From the NCBI GenBank assembly GCA_027482795.1, contig JAIXVS010000306.1, positions 1 through 5,051 on the forward strand: 5,051 nucleotides of DNA. The letters run 5' to 3'. Shown piece by piece: positions 1 through 5,051 of the stretch. The DNA comes from Rhodobacter sp. GTDB taxonomy: Bacteria > Pseudomonadota > Alphaproteobacteria > Rhodobacterales > Rhodobacteraceae. The notes below the pieces were generated by a model. That model saw nothing but the letters and a program-made list of their open reading frames with translations, did not search any database and was not told the origin of the DNA. A program made the position numbers and the translations under genes. The first letter of the stretch is position 1. Every line of letters begins with the position of its first letter.

Positions 1-388
1 CATTGCGGCCAGTGGCGGGGTGGCCACGGGCACGGGCGCAGATGAGCGGCTGCTTGGCAGTGCAAATGCGGATGTGATCCAAGCGGGCGGCGGCGCAGAT
101 TTTTTGCATGATGGGGCAGGGGCCGATACCCTAACAGGCGGGGCGGGCGAGGATGTGTTCATCTTTGCCCGCGATGGCAGCGTAGATCGCATCACCGATT
201 TTCAAGACGGGGTGGATCGGTTGGATGTGTCCAGCTGGGGGCGGATTTATTCGGCACAGTCTTTGGCAATTACCTCGACAGCGACAGGGGCTGAAATCGC
301 CTTTGGGGATGAGAGGTTGATCATCACCTCGTCCACGGGCGGGCCGCTGGCTGCATCGGCCTTTACCGATGCTGATTTCATCTTTTAA
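1..388 (+). CDS. RTX-type calcium-binding secreted protein, C-terminal fragment (5' end outside window)
   Basis: The last 128 residues of a protein whose reading frame (codons from base 2) is open to the left edge. A GTG at position 20 could be read as a start, but it lies just ahead of an RTX repeat block and has no ribosome binding site, so the gene almost surely begins upstream. Visible residues 10-18 are a degenerate repeat. Residues 19-54 are four nonapeptides of the GGxGxDxUx type (for example GGAGEDVFI). They run into DRITDFQDGVDRLD, the usual sequence following the last repeat in serralysin- and hemolysin-type proteins. In this family the repeats bind calcium and fold outside the cell. 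The final ~60 residues are rich in Ser, Thr and Ala, lack Cys and end in DADFIF, an acidic-hydrophobic end typical of an uncleaved type I secretion signal. The catalytic or adhesive part is not visible, so no enzyme activity can be assigned. Family call is firm; function is unknown. Confidence 0.88.
   Translation, partial: IAASGGVATGTGADERLLGSANADVIQAGGGADFLHDGAGADTLTGGAGEDVFIFARDGSVDRITDFQDGVDRLDVSSWGRIYSAQSLAITSTATGAEIAFGDERLIITSSTGGPLAASAFTDADFIF
56..163 (+). repeat. Four tandem RTX nonapeptide-coding repeats
   Basis: Four consecutive 27-bp units encode GSANADVIQ, AGGGADFLH, DGAGADTLT and GGAGEDVFI. The Asp at position 6 of each unit is kept in all four, and position 8 is Ile, Leu or Phe, as expected for the calcium-binding parallel beta-roll. 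A fifth, irregular copy precedes them (29-55, GTGADERLL). The repetition is at protein level; the DNA copies differ, so there is no sign of recent tandem duplication. Confidence 0.85.
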
Positions 389-412
389 AAGCGCCGCCAC
401 TGCGCCAAGATG

Positions 413-428
413 CCCCTGCATGGAGGGG
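413..428 (+). promoter_or_regulatory. galE ribosome binding site within a small hairpin
   Basis: A GGAGG core (422-426) stands 6 nt before the ATG at 433 and fixes that start; no other in-frame start has a comparable site. The same G-run is the right arm of a perfect 5-bp inverted repeat, CCCCT (413-417) with AGGGG (424-428), around a 6-nt loop. If it forms in mRNA it would cover part of the Shine-Dalgarno sequence. The stem is short, so the hairpin's role is speculative while the RBS itself is solid. Confidence 0.55.
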
Positions 429-432
429 TGAA

Positions 433-1419
433 ATGGTTCAGCATGTTTTGGTGACGGGCGGGGCGGGGTATATCGGCGCACATGCGTGCAAGGCCTTGGC
501 CCGAGCAGGTTTTGTGCCTGTGGCCTTTGACAATTTCACCACAGGCTGGCGCGAGGCGGTGAAATTTGGCCCCAGTGTTGAGGGCGATTTGATGCGGCCC
601 GCAGATATTGCCGCCGCCTTTGCGCAGTATCGCCCTGTGGCTGTGGTGCATTTTGCGGCCCTGTCATTGGTGGGCGAGTCGATGAAAGACCCTGCAAAAT
701 ACTGGCGGGTGAATGTGAACGGCGCGCTGAACCTGATGGAGGCGGCGGTGAGCGCGGGCTGTTTGAACTTTGTGTTTTCCAGCACCTGCGCCACATACGG
801 CGACCAAGATGGCGTGGTGCTAACAGAAGACACCCCGCAGCGCCCGATCAATTCCTATGGCGCATCCAAACGCGCAATCGAGGAAATGCTGGCCAATTTC
901 GGCGCTGCCTTTGGCCTGCAACATGTGATTTTTCGCTATTTCAACGTGGCGGGGGCCGATCCAGAGGGCGAGGTGGGCGAACAGCATCGGCCCGAGACGC
1001 ATCTGATCCCACTGATGCTGGATGCGGTCGATGGCCGCCGCCCTGCGCTGACCGTGTTTGGCACCGATTATCCCACCCCTGATGGTACGTGTTTGCGTGA
1101 TTATGTGCATGTCTGTGATTTGGTGGATGCGCATGTGCTGGGGTTGAATTGGCTGCTGGATGGGCGCGGATCGACCGCCTTTAACCTTGGGTCGGGCGCG
1201 GGATTTTCCGTGCGCGAGGTGATTGCCGCGGCGGGCGCTGTCACCAACCGCCCCGTGCCCGTTGTGTATGGCGAACGGCGCGCGGGCGATGCGGCGGCGT
1301 TGGTTTCGGGATCAGACCGCGCGCGCACGGTGCTGGGCTGGCAGCCCAAACGCAGCACGATGGACCAGATGATCCGCGATGCGCATGAGTGGGGCAAGCG
1401 CCCGGGCTTTGCGACATAG
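433..1419 (+). CDS. galE: UDP-glucose 4-epimerase (GalE/ExoB type)
   Basis: Interconverts UDP-glucose and UDP-galactose in the cytoplasm with tightly bound NAD, feeding galactose into surface polysaccharides or taking galactose into metabolism. The 328-residue product has the extended short-chain dehydrogenase layout: the Rossmann loop GGAGYIG (9-15); SSTCATYG (116-123), carrying the catalytic Ser/Thr; the YxxxK pair as YGASK (Tyr142, Lys146); RYFNVAGA (168-175); the substrate-side signature ending LRDYVHVCDL (221-230); NLGSGAGFSV (251-260); and RRAGD (282-286). Length is close to the usual ~330-340, so it is complete. The ATG follows GGAGG by 6 nt. The gene lies 44 bp after the RTX gene in the same direction, with no clear promoter or terminator between, so read-through is possible. 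Style is nearer rhizobial ExoB than enterobacterial GalE. At the position I align with E. coli Tyr299 there is Leu290, which may widen substrate range to N-acetylated sugars (inference). Confidence 0.95.
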   Translation: MVQHVLVTGGAGYIGAHACKALARAGFVPVAFDNFTTGWREAVKFGPSVEGDLMRPADIAAAFAQYRPVAVVHFAALSLVGESMKDPAKYWRVNVNGALNLMEAAVSAGCLNFVFSSTCATYGDQDGVVLTEDTPQRPINSYGASKRAIEEMLANFGAAFGLQHVIFRYFNVAGADPEGEVGEQHRPETHLIPLMLDAVDGRRPALTVFGTDYPTPDGTCLRDYVHVCDLVDAHVLGLNWLLDGRGSTAFNLGSGAGFSVREVIAAAGAVTNRPVPVVYGERRAGDAAALVSGSDRARTVLGWQPKRSTMDQMIRDAHEWGKRPGFAT

Positions 1420-1425
1420 CAGCGC

Positions 1426-1453
1426 TTGACGGGCGCGCGGCTTCGTCTATGCA
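1426..1453 (+). promoter_or_regulatory. Candidate sigma-70 promoter for rpe
   Basis: In the 64-bp gap between galE and rpe, TTGACG (1426-1431, five of six matches to the -35 consensus) is followed after 16 nt by TATGCA (1448-1453), a weak -10 that keeps the TAT start. Transcription would begin about 1460, leaving a leader of roughly 25 nt before the ATG. An AGGA at 1472-1475, 8 nt before the ATG, is the likely ribosome binding site. The site suggests rpe has its own transcript rather than depending on galE. Seen by eye only; no scoring was done. Confidence 0.5.
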
Positions 1454-1483
1454 CAGGGGGCATTATTCCATAGGACGCAGGCC

Positions 1484-2173
1484 ATGAGCTTTGACCGCCG
1501 CATCAAGATTGCTCCATCCATCCTATCCGCCGATTTCGCCGATTTTGGCCGCGAAATTCAGGCGATCGAGGCGCAGGGCGCTGATTGGGTGCATATTGAT
1601 GTGATGGACGGGCATTTTGTGCCCAATATCACCTTTGGCCCGCCTGCCGTGGCCGCCTTTCGTAAACATGTCAAAACGGTGATGGATGTGCATATTATGA
1701 TTGCGCCAGTCGATCCCTTTATCGACGCCTTCGCCAAGGCGGGGGCGGATATCTTGACCGCCCACATCGAGGCTGGGCCGCATATCCACCGCAGCCTTCA
1801 AGCCATTCGCGCAGCGGGCATGAAGGCGGGCGTGGCGCTGAACCCTGCAACCCCTGCCAGCGCCGTTGCGCATCTTTTGGACATTGCCGATTTGGTTTGC
1901 GTGATGACGGTAAACCCCGGCTTTGGTGGGCAGAAGTTTATTGATATGTCGACCAAAGTGCGCGAATTGCGCGCGATGATCGGGGATCGCCCCGTGCATA
2001 TTGAAATTGACGGCGGGATTGATCCCACCACCGCGCCTTTTATGGCAGCGGCAGGGGCGGATGTTTTGGTCGCAGGATCTGCCGTGTTTCGCGGCGGATC
2101 GGTGGATAGCCCCGCGCCCTATGGCGAGAATATCCGCGCCATTAGGGCTGCGGCGCAGGCCGCGCTAGCCTAA
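1484..2173 (+). CDS. rpe: Ribulose-phosphate 3-epimerase
   Basis: Interconverts D-ribulose 5-phosphate and D-xylulose 5-phosphate in the non-oxidative pentose phosphate pathway, and in the Calvin cycle where present; cytosolic, metal-dependent TIM barrel. The 229-residue product is full length for the family. It shows IAPSILSADF (9-18); HIDVMDGHFVPN (37-48), with metal ligands His37 and Asp39, the latter also the expected catalytic base; DVHIMI with the third ligand His70; VMTVNPGFGGQKF (140-152), the mobile phosphate-side loop; and IEIDGG (173-178) with Asp176 as the second catalytic acid/base. VAGSAVF (197-203) completes the phosphate site. All key residues are present. No cbb genes are adjacent, so this looks like a housekeeping copy rather than part of a CO2-fixation operon. 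The gene ends in a 9-bp tail-to-tail overlap with hutU. Ligand assignments are by recalled family motifs. Confidence 0.96.
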   Translation: MSFDRRIKIAPSILSADFADFGREIQAIEAQGADWVHIDVMDGHFVPNITFGPPAVAAFRKHVKTVMDVHIMIAPVDPFIDAFAKAGADILTAHIEAGPHIHRSLQAIRAAGMKAGVALNPATPASAVAHLLDIADLVCVMTVNPGFGGQKFIDMSTKVRELRAMIGDRPVHIEIDGGIDPTTAPFMAAAGADVLVAGSAVFRGGSVDSPAPYGENIRAIRAAAQAALA

Positions 2174-2191
2174 TATTCGCGGCAGCCGCAG
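2148..2191. terminator. Two-part inverted repeat over the rpe/hutU stop codons, possible bidirectional 3' end structure
   Basis: An outer 7-bp perfect stem, CTGCGGC (2148-2154) with GCCGCAG (2185-2191), encloses an inner 6-bp perfect stem, GCCGCG (2159-2164) with CGCGGC (2178-2183). They are separated by a 4-nt/1-nt internal loop. The 13-nt terminal loop (2165-2177) holds the hutU stop (TAG on the minus strand, 2165-2167) and the rpe stop (TAA, 2171-2173). The symmetry means either transcript could fold it. There is no T-run on either side, so it is not a classical intrinsic terminator. It could instead pause polymerase, protect both mRNA 3' ends, or be a chance product of GC-rich codons. Confidence 0.4.
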
Positions 2192-3862
2192 GCCGTTCTC
2201 CCGCTCGCAGGCCACTGCATCGGCATAGCCTGCATCGGCATGGCGCCACACGCCGCTGGCAGGATCGTTCCACAGCACGCGTTCCAGCCGTTTGGCGGCC
2301 TCTGGCGTGCCGTCTGCCACAATCACAACGCCTGCGTGCTGGGAAAACCCCATACCCACCCCGCCGCCGTGATGGATCGACACCCATGTCGCGCCCGATG
2401 CCGTATTGACCAGCGCGTTCAGCAGCGGCCAATCAGACACGGCATCAGACCCATCGCGCATGGCTTCCGTCTCGCGGTTGGGGCTGGCGACGGACCCGCT
2501 GTCCAGATGGTCACGGCCAATGACCACGGGGGCGGATAGCTCGCCCGATGCGACCATCTCGTTAAAGGCCAGACCTGCGCGGTGGCGATCCCCCAGACCA
2601 ATCCAACAGATGCGCGCAGGCAGGCCTTGAAAGGAAATGCGTTCTCTCGCCATGTCCAGCCAGTTGTGCAGGTGTTTGTTTTCGGGAAAAAGCTCCTTCA
2701 TCTTTTGGTCGGTCTTATAGATGTCTTGCGGATCACCCGACAGCGCCACCCAGCGGAAGGGGCCAATGCCACGGCAAAACAGCGGGCGGATGTAGGCGGG
2801 CACAAAACCGGGAAAGGCAAAGGCGTTTTCCAGCCCTTCATCGCGGGCCACTTGGCGGATGTTATTGCCGTAATCCAGCGTGGGAACCCCCGCGTTCCAA
2901 AAATCCACCATGGCTGCGACATGGGTTTTCATGCTGGCGCGCGCGGCGCGTTCCACCGATTTGGGATCACTTTCGCGGCGCGCTTTCCATTCGGCAATGC
3001 TCCAGCCTTGAGGCAGATAGCCGTTCAGGGGGTCATGCGCGGATGTCTGATCTGTCACAATATCGGGGCGCACACCGCGACGGTACAGTTCAGGAAAGAC
3101 ATCGGCGGCATTGCCCAGAAGGCCTACAGATTTCGCCTCGCCCGCCTTTGTCCAAGCCTCGATCAATGCCAAGGCTTCGTCTAAACTGTCTGTCTTTTCA
3201 TCCACATAGCGGGTGCGCTGGCGAAAATCGATGCTATCAGGGTTGCATTCCACCGCCAAACAGCAAGCCCCCGCCATAACGGCGGCCAAGGGCTGCGCGC
3301 CGCCCATACCGCCAAGGCCGCCCGTTAAAATCCAGCGCCCTTTCAGGTTGCCGCCGTAATGCTGGCGGCCCGCCTCGACAAATGTCTCGTAAGTGCCCTG
3401 CACAATGCCTTGGGTGCCGATGTAAATCCAACTGCCCGCCGTCATTTGGCCATACATGGCAAGGCCCTTGCGGTCGAGTTCATTAAAGTGATCCCAAGTT
3501 GCCCAATGCGGCACAAGGTTGGAGTTGGCGATCAGCACGCGCGGGGCATCGGTGTGGGTTTTGATGATGGCAATGGGCTTGCCCGATTGGACAACCAGCG
3601 TTTCATCGTCTTCCAAATCCTTTAGGCTGGCGATGATGCTGTCAAAATCCGCCCAACTGCGCGCGGCGCGGCCGATGCCGCCGTAGACCACCAGTTCGGC
3701 AGGGTTTTCGGCCACATCGGGATGCAGGTTGTTCATCAGCATCCGCATCGCCGCCTCGGTCTGCCAAGATTTTGCGGTGCGCACGCTGACTGTGGCGGGC
3801 ATGACAACACGGGTATTGTGGCGGTCAAGGTTAATGGGGGCAGGATTGCGGGGATCGGTCAT
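2165..3862 (-). CDS. hutU: Urocanate hydratase (urocanase)
   Basis: Second step of histidine degradation: adds water to urocanate to give 4-imidazolone-5-propionate, using NAD+ as an electrophile; cytosolic homodimer. From the ATG at 3862 the product is 565 residues, close to the usual ~555-560. It carries VVYGGIGRAARSW near the N-terminus; YIGTQGIVQGTYETF (about 147-161); the glycine-rich GGLGGMGGAQ (181-190) at the NAD-binding region; the family signature FQGLPARICW (411-420) with the active-site-region Cys419; and HHGGGVGMGFSQHAG (497-511). A TTG 12 nt upstream (3874) is in frame but sits on the ribosome binding site, so the ATG is preferred. The ATG shares one base with the hutG stop (TAATG), implying translational coupling. 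It is the last gene of the operon in this direction and its 3' end overlaps rpe by 9 bp. No frameshift or missing motif seen. Confidence 0.97.
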   Translation of the reverse strand: MTDPRNPAPINLDRHNTRVVMPATVSVRTAKSWQTEAAMRMLMNNLHPDVAENPAELVVYGGIGRAARSWADFDSIIASLKDLEDDETLVVQSGKPIAIIKTHTDAPRVLIANSNLVPHWATWDHFNELDRKGLAMYGQMTAGSWIYIGTQGIVQGTYETFVEAGRQHYGGNLKGRWILTGGLGGMGGAQPLAAVMAGACCLAVECNPDSIDFRQRTRYVDEKTDSLDEALALIEAWTKAGEAKSVGLLGNAADVFPELYRRGVRPDIVTDQTSAHDPLNGYLPQGWSIAEWKARRESDPKSVERAARASMKTHVAAMVDFWNAGVPTLDYGNNIRQVARDEGLENAFAFPGFVPAYIRPLFCRGIGPFRWVALSGDPQDIYKTDQKMKELFPENKHLHNWLDMARERISFQGLPARICWIGLGDRHRAGLAFNEMVASGELSAPVVIGRDHLDSGSVASPNRETEAMRDGSDAVSDWPLLNALVNTASGATWVSIHHGGGVGMGFSQHAGVVIVADGTPEAAKRLERVLWNDPASGVWRHADAGYADAVACERENGLRLPRILG

Positions 3863-4641
3863 TACGGTCTCCAATTTTGCAAATCGGTTAGGATGGCGCG
3901 CAGATGGGTGCGCAGGGCATCAAAGCGGGGGCGGTCTATGGCCCAAGGTGGGGCCTCGATGATATGAGTGCGCTGCGCCAGTTCCATTTGAATGGCGTGA
4001 GTGCCGCCCAATGGGTTGCCATAGTGGCGGGTTGTCCAACCACCTTTGAAGCGGCCATTCAGGATGCTGGTATAGCCCGCTGCCGCTTGCACGCGGCTAA
4101 GAACCAAGGCTTCAATCACAGGCGCGCAAGATGCGCCGCTGTTTGTGCCGATGTTGAAATCTGGCAGGGTGCCATCAAACAGGAACGGAATTTCGCTGCG
4201 GATCGAATGGCAATCGTACAAAATGGCAAAGCCGTGCAAAGCCTTGATGCGCGCAACCTCGGCGGCCAGTGCGCTATGGTAGGGCGCATGATAGGCGGCG
4301 GTGCGGCGGGCGATTTCTGCGGCATCGGGTTCCTGCCCCGCAAGGTAAATCGCGCGCCCGTCAAAATCGGTTGTCGGGCAAAGACCCGTGGTGTTTTGAC
4401 CAGGATATAGGCTGATCCCGCTGGGGTCGCGGTTCACGTCGATGACATAGCGGTGGATGGGCGTGCGCACGGAAGTAGCCCCATCCACCAGCCCTGCGTA
4501 CAGCTTATCATTATGCCAATCGGTATCGGCCATGGCGCGGCCAGTGTCATTCAGCGCGCCAAGGCAATCTGCTGGAATATCGGTTCCTGTATGGGGCAGG
4601 CCAAGGATCAGGGGGCTGTTCCCGCGCACCACTTCGATCAT
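3862..4641 (-). CDS. hutG: N-formylglutamate deformylase (N-formylglutamate amidohydrolase)
   Basis: Last step of the five-step histidine pathway: hydrolyses N-formyl-L-glutamate to glutamate and formate in the cytoplasm. The 259-residue product is full length for the family. It shows LPHTGTDIP (15-23), DTDWH (39-43), YVIDVNRDPSG (65-75), LYDCHSIRSEIPFLF (141-155), GGWTTRHYGNP (200-210) and HAIQMEL (215-221), a set of His/Asp/Glu-bearing blocks expected to hold the catalytic metal. This is the FGase type, not the arginase-like formiminoglutamase also named HutG in other bacteria, which sets the pathway type. The ATG overlaps the hutH stop as ATGA (4638-4641) and has GGAG 8 nt upstream (4650-4653), inside hutH. 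The stop overlaps the hutU start. Both junctions argue for coupled, roughly equal synthesis with its neighbours. Metal-ligand roles are inferred from conservation. Confidence 0.95.
   Translation of the reverse strand: MIEVVRGNSPLILGLPHTGTDIPADCLGALNDTGRAMADTDWHNDKLYAGLVDGATSVRTPIHRYVIDVNRDPSGISLYPGQNTTGLCPTTDFDGRAIYLAGQEPDAAEIARRTAAYHAPYHSALAAEVARIKALHGFAILYDCHSIRSEIPFLFDGTLPDFNIGTNSGASCAPVIEALVLSRVQAAAGYTSILNGRFKGGWTTRHYGNPLGGTHAIQMELAQRTHIIEAPPWAIDRPRFDALRTHLRAILTDLQNWRP
3869..3872 (-). promoter_or_regulatory. hutU ribosome binding site (decides the start)
   Basis: GGAG on the minus strand, 6 nt ahead of the ATG at 3862 and inside the last codons of hutG. It supports the ATG over the in-frame TTG at 3874, whose own third base falls inside this motif. 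The arrangement GGAG-6 nt-TAATG is a typical stop-restart coupling site. Confidence 0.75.
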
Positions 4642-5051
4642 AGCGCGATCTCCACCCCTGCGGCATGGGCCAGTGCGCCAGAGGCAACCATATCCGCTGC
4701 TGCCTGCAAATCGGGGGCAAGATAGCGGTCTTGGCCAAGGGTGGCGACGCGCTGGCGCAACGTGGCAAGGGCCGCGCGCAGGGGGGCGGCAGTTTGCAAG
4801 GGCGCGCGCCCATCAATGCCTTGGGCGGCGCAAATCGCCTCGATCCCCAAGATCATATCCAAATTGGCGACCATGCGTTTTAGCCTGCGCGCGCCATGGG
4901 CGGCCATGGAAACATGATCTTCTTGGTTGGCCGATGTGGGTGTGCTGTCGGTGCTGCACGGGTTTGCCAGATGTTTATTCTCGCTCATCAAGGCTGCCGA
5001 TGTCACCTCGGCAATCATCAGGCCAGAGTTGAGGCCGGGGGCGGGGGTCAG
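4638..5051 (-). CDS. hutH: Histidine ammonia-lyase (histidase), C-terminal part only
   Basis: First step of histidine catabolism: removes ammonia from histidine to give urocanate, using a self-made MIO cofactor; cytosolic homotetramer. The frame is open to the right edge, so an in-frame Met at 5018 is internal, not a start. The visible 137 residues are roughly the last quarter of a ~510-residue enzyme. They include GLNSGLMIAEVTSAAL (6-21 of the fragment), SENKHLANPCSTDS, and the highly typical TPTSANQEDHVSM (37-49), which carries the Glu reported as catalytically important in the Pseudomonas enzyme (Glu414 there, by recalled alignment). The rest is the helical C-terminal domain, ending VEIAL. 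The Ala-Ser-Gly that forms MIO is outside the window, so catalytic competence cannot be judged. It is the upstream partner of hutG, overlapping it by 4 bp. Promoter and any HutC operator must lie beyond 5051. Confidence 0.95.
   Translation of the reverse strand: MTPAPGLNSGLMIAEVTSAALMSENKHLANPCSTDSTPTSANQEDHVSMAAHGARRLKRMVANLDMILGIEAICAAQGIDGRAPLQTAAPLRAALATLRQRVATLGQDRYLAPDLQAAADMVASGALAHAAGVEIAL

Noticed and set aside
20..388. A small stand-alone gene starting at GTG 20
   Set aside because: The frame is open further left, there is no ribosome binding site before the GTG, and the product would begin immediately before RTX repeats with no other domain.
389..432. Intrinsic terminator after the RTX gene
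   Set aside because: The only hairpin (413-428) has a 5-bp stem, no following T-run, and overlaps the galE ribosome binding site.
2216..2241. An 11-bp direct repeat (TGCATCGGCAT) at 2216-2226 and 2231-2241
   Set aside because: It encodes the two Ala-Asp-Ala stretches in the HADAGYADA end of urocanase. The HADAGY part is a family feature, so this reflects similar codon choice, not an operator or attachment site.
2582..3184. A 200-codon open frame on the plus strand inside hutU
   Set aside because: It lies antisense to a complete, motif-rich urocanase. Its translation resembles no family I know and has no clear ribosome binding site; long antisense frames are expected in GC-rich genes.
3863..3874. 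TTG at 3874 as the hutU start
   Set aside because: It overlaps the GGAG motif that best serves the ATG at 3862 and would need a different upstream RBS. The ATG gives the TAATG coupling and a family-like length.
4457..5032. A 191-codon plus-strand open frame across hutG and hutH
   Set aside because: Antisense to two confident genes; its Arg/Ser/Pro-rich low-complexity translation is typical of a shadow frame.

Overview
The window looks like chromosomal DNA of an alphaproteobacterium, most likely a Rhodobacterales/Roseobacter-type organism. The reasons are GC-rich coding with a strong GC bias at third positions, an ExoB-like GalE, a promoter of the TTGAC...TATGC style, and a compact hut gene block that uses N-formylglutamate deformylase. 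Taxonomy is inferred from sequence style and recalled protein families, not from a search. Coding is very dense: the longest gene-free stretch is 64 bp (1420-1483).

Plus strand, 1-2173. The window opens inside the 3' end of a gene for a secreted calcium-binding RTX protein (Gly/Asp nonapeptide repeats plus a type I secretion tail, ending at 388). After 44 bp comes a complete galE/exoB-like UDP-glucose 4-epimerase (433-1419). After a further 64 bp, which hold a plausible sigma-70 promoter, comes a complete rpe, ribulose-phosphate 3-epimerase (1484-2173). GalE supplies UDP-galactose for surface polysaccharide. Rpe serves the pentose phosphate pathway, and the Calvin cycle if present. Nothing ties the three genes into one pathway.

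Minus strand, 5051-2165. Three histidine-utilisation genes are transcribed leftward in the order hutH (3' part only), hutG, hutU. They are joined by an ATGA overlap (hutH/hutG) and a TAATG overlap (hutG/hutU), so they are almost certainly one translationally coupled operon. HutH makes urocanate from histidine and HutU makes imidazolonepropionate. The HutG here is the N-formylglutamate amidohydrolase type, so the five-step route through formiminoglutamate deiminase (HutF) is expected. HutF, HutI and a HutC-type repressor are not in the window and probably lie beyond 5051.

The two blocks converge with a 9-bp tail-to-tail overlap of rpe and hutU. A strong two-part inverted repeat sits exactly on that overlap and carries both stop codons in its loop; it is the most notable non-coding structure seen. 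No mobile element, CRISPR array, tRNA, rRNA or clearly novel system was found. This is an ordinary housekeeping/catabolic region with a few small details worth checking.
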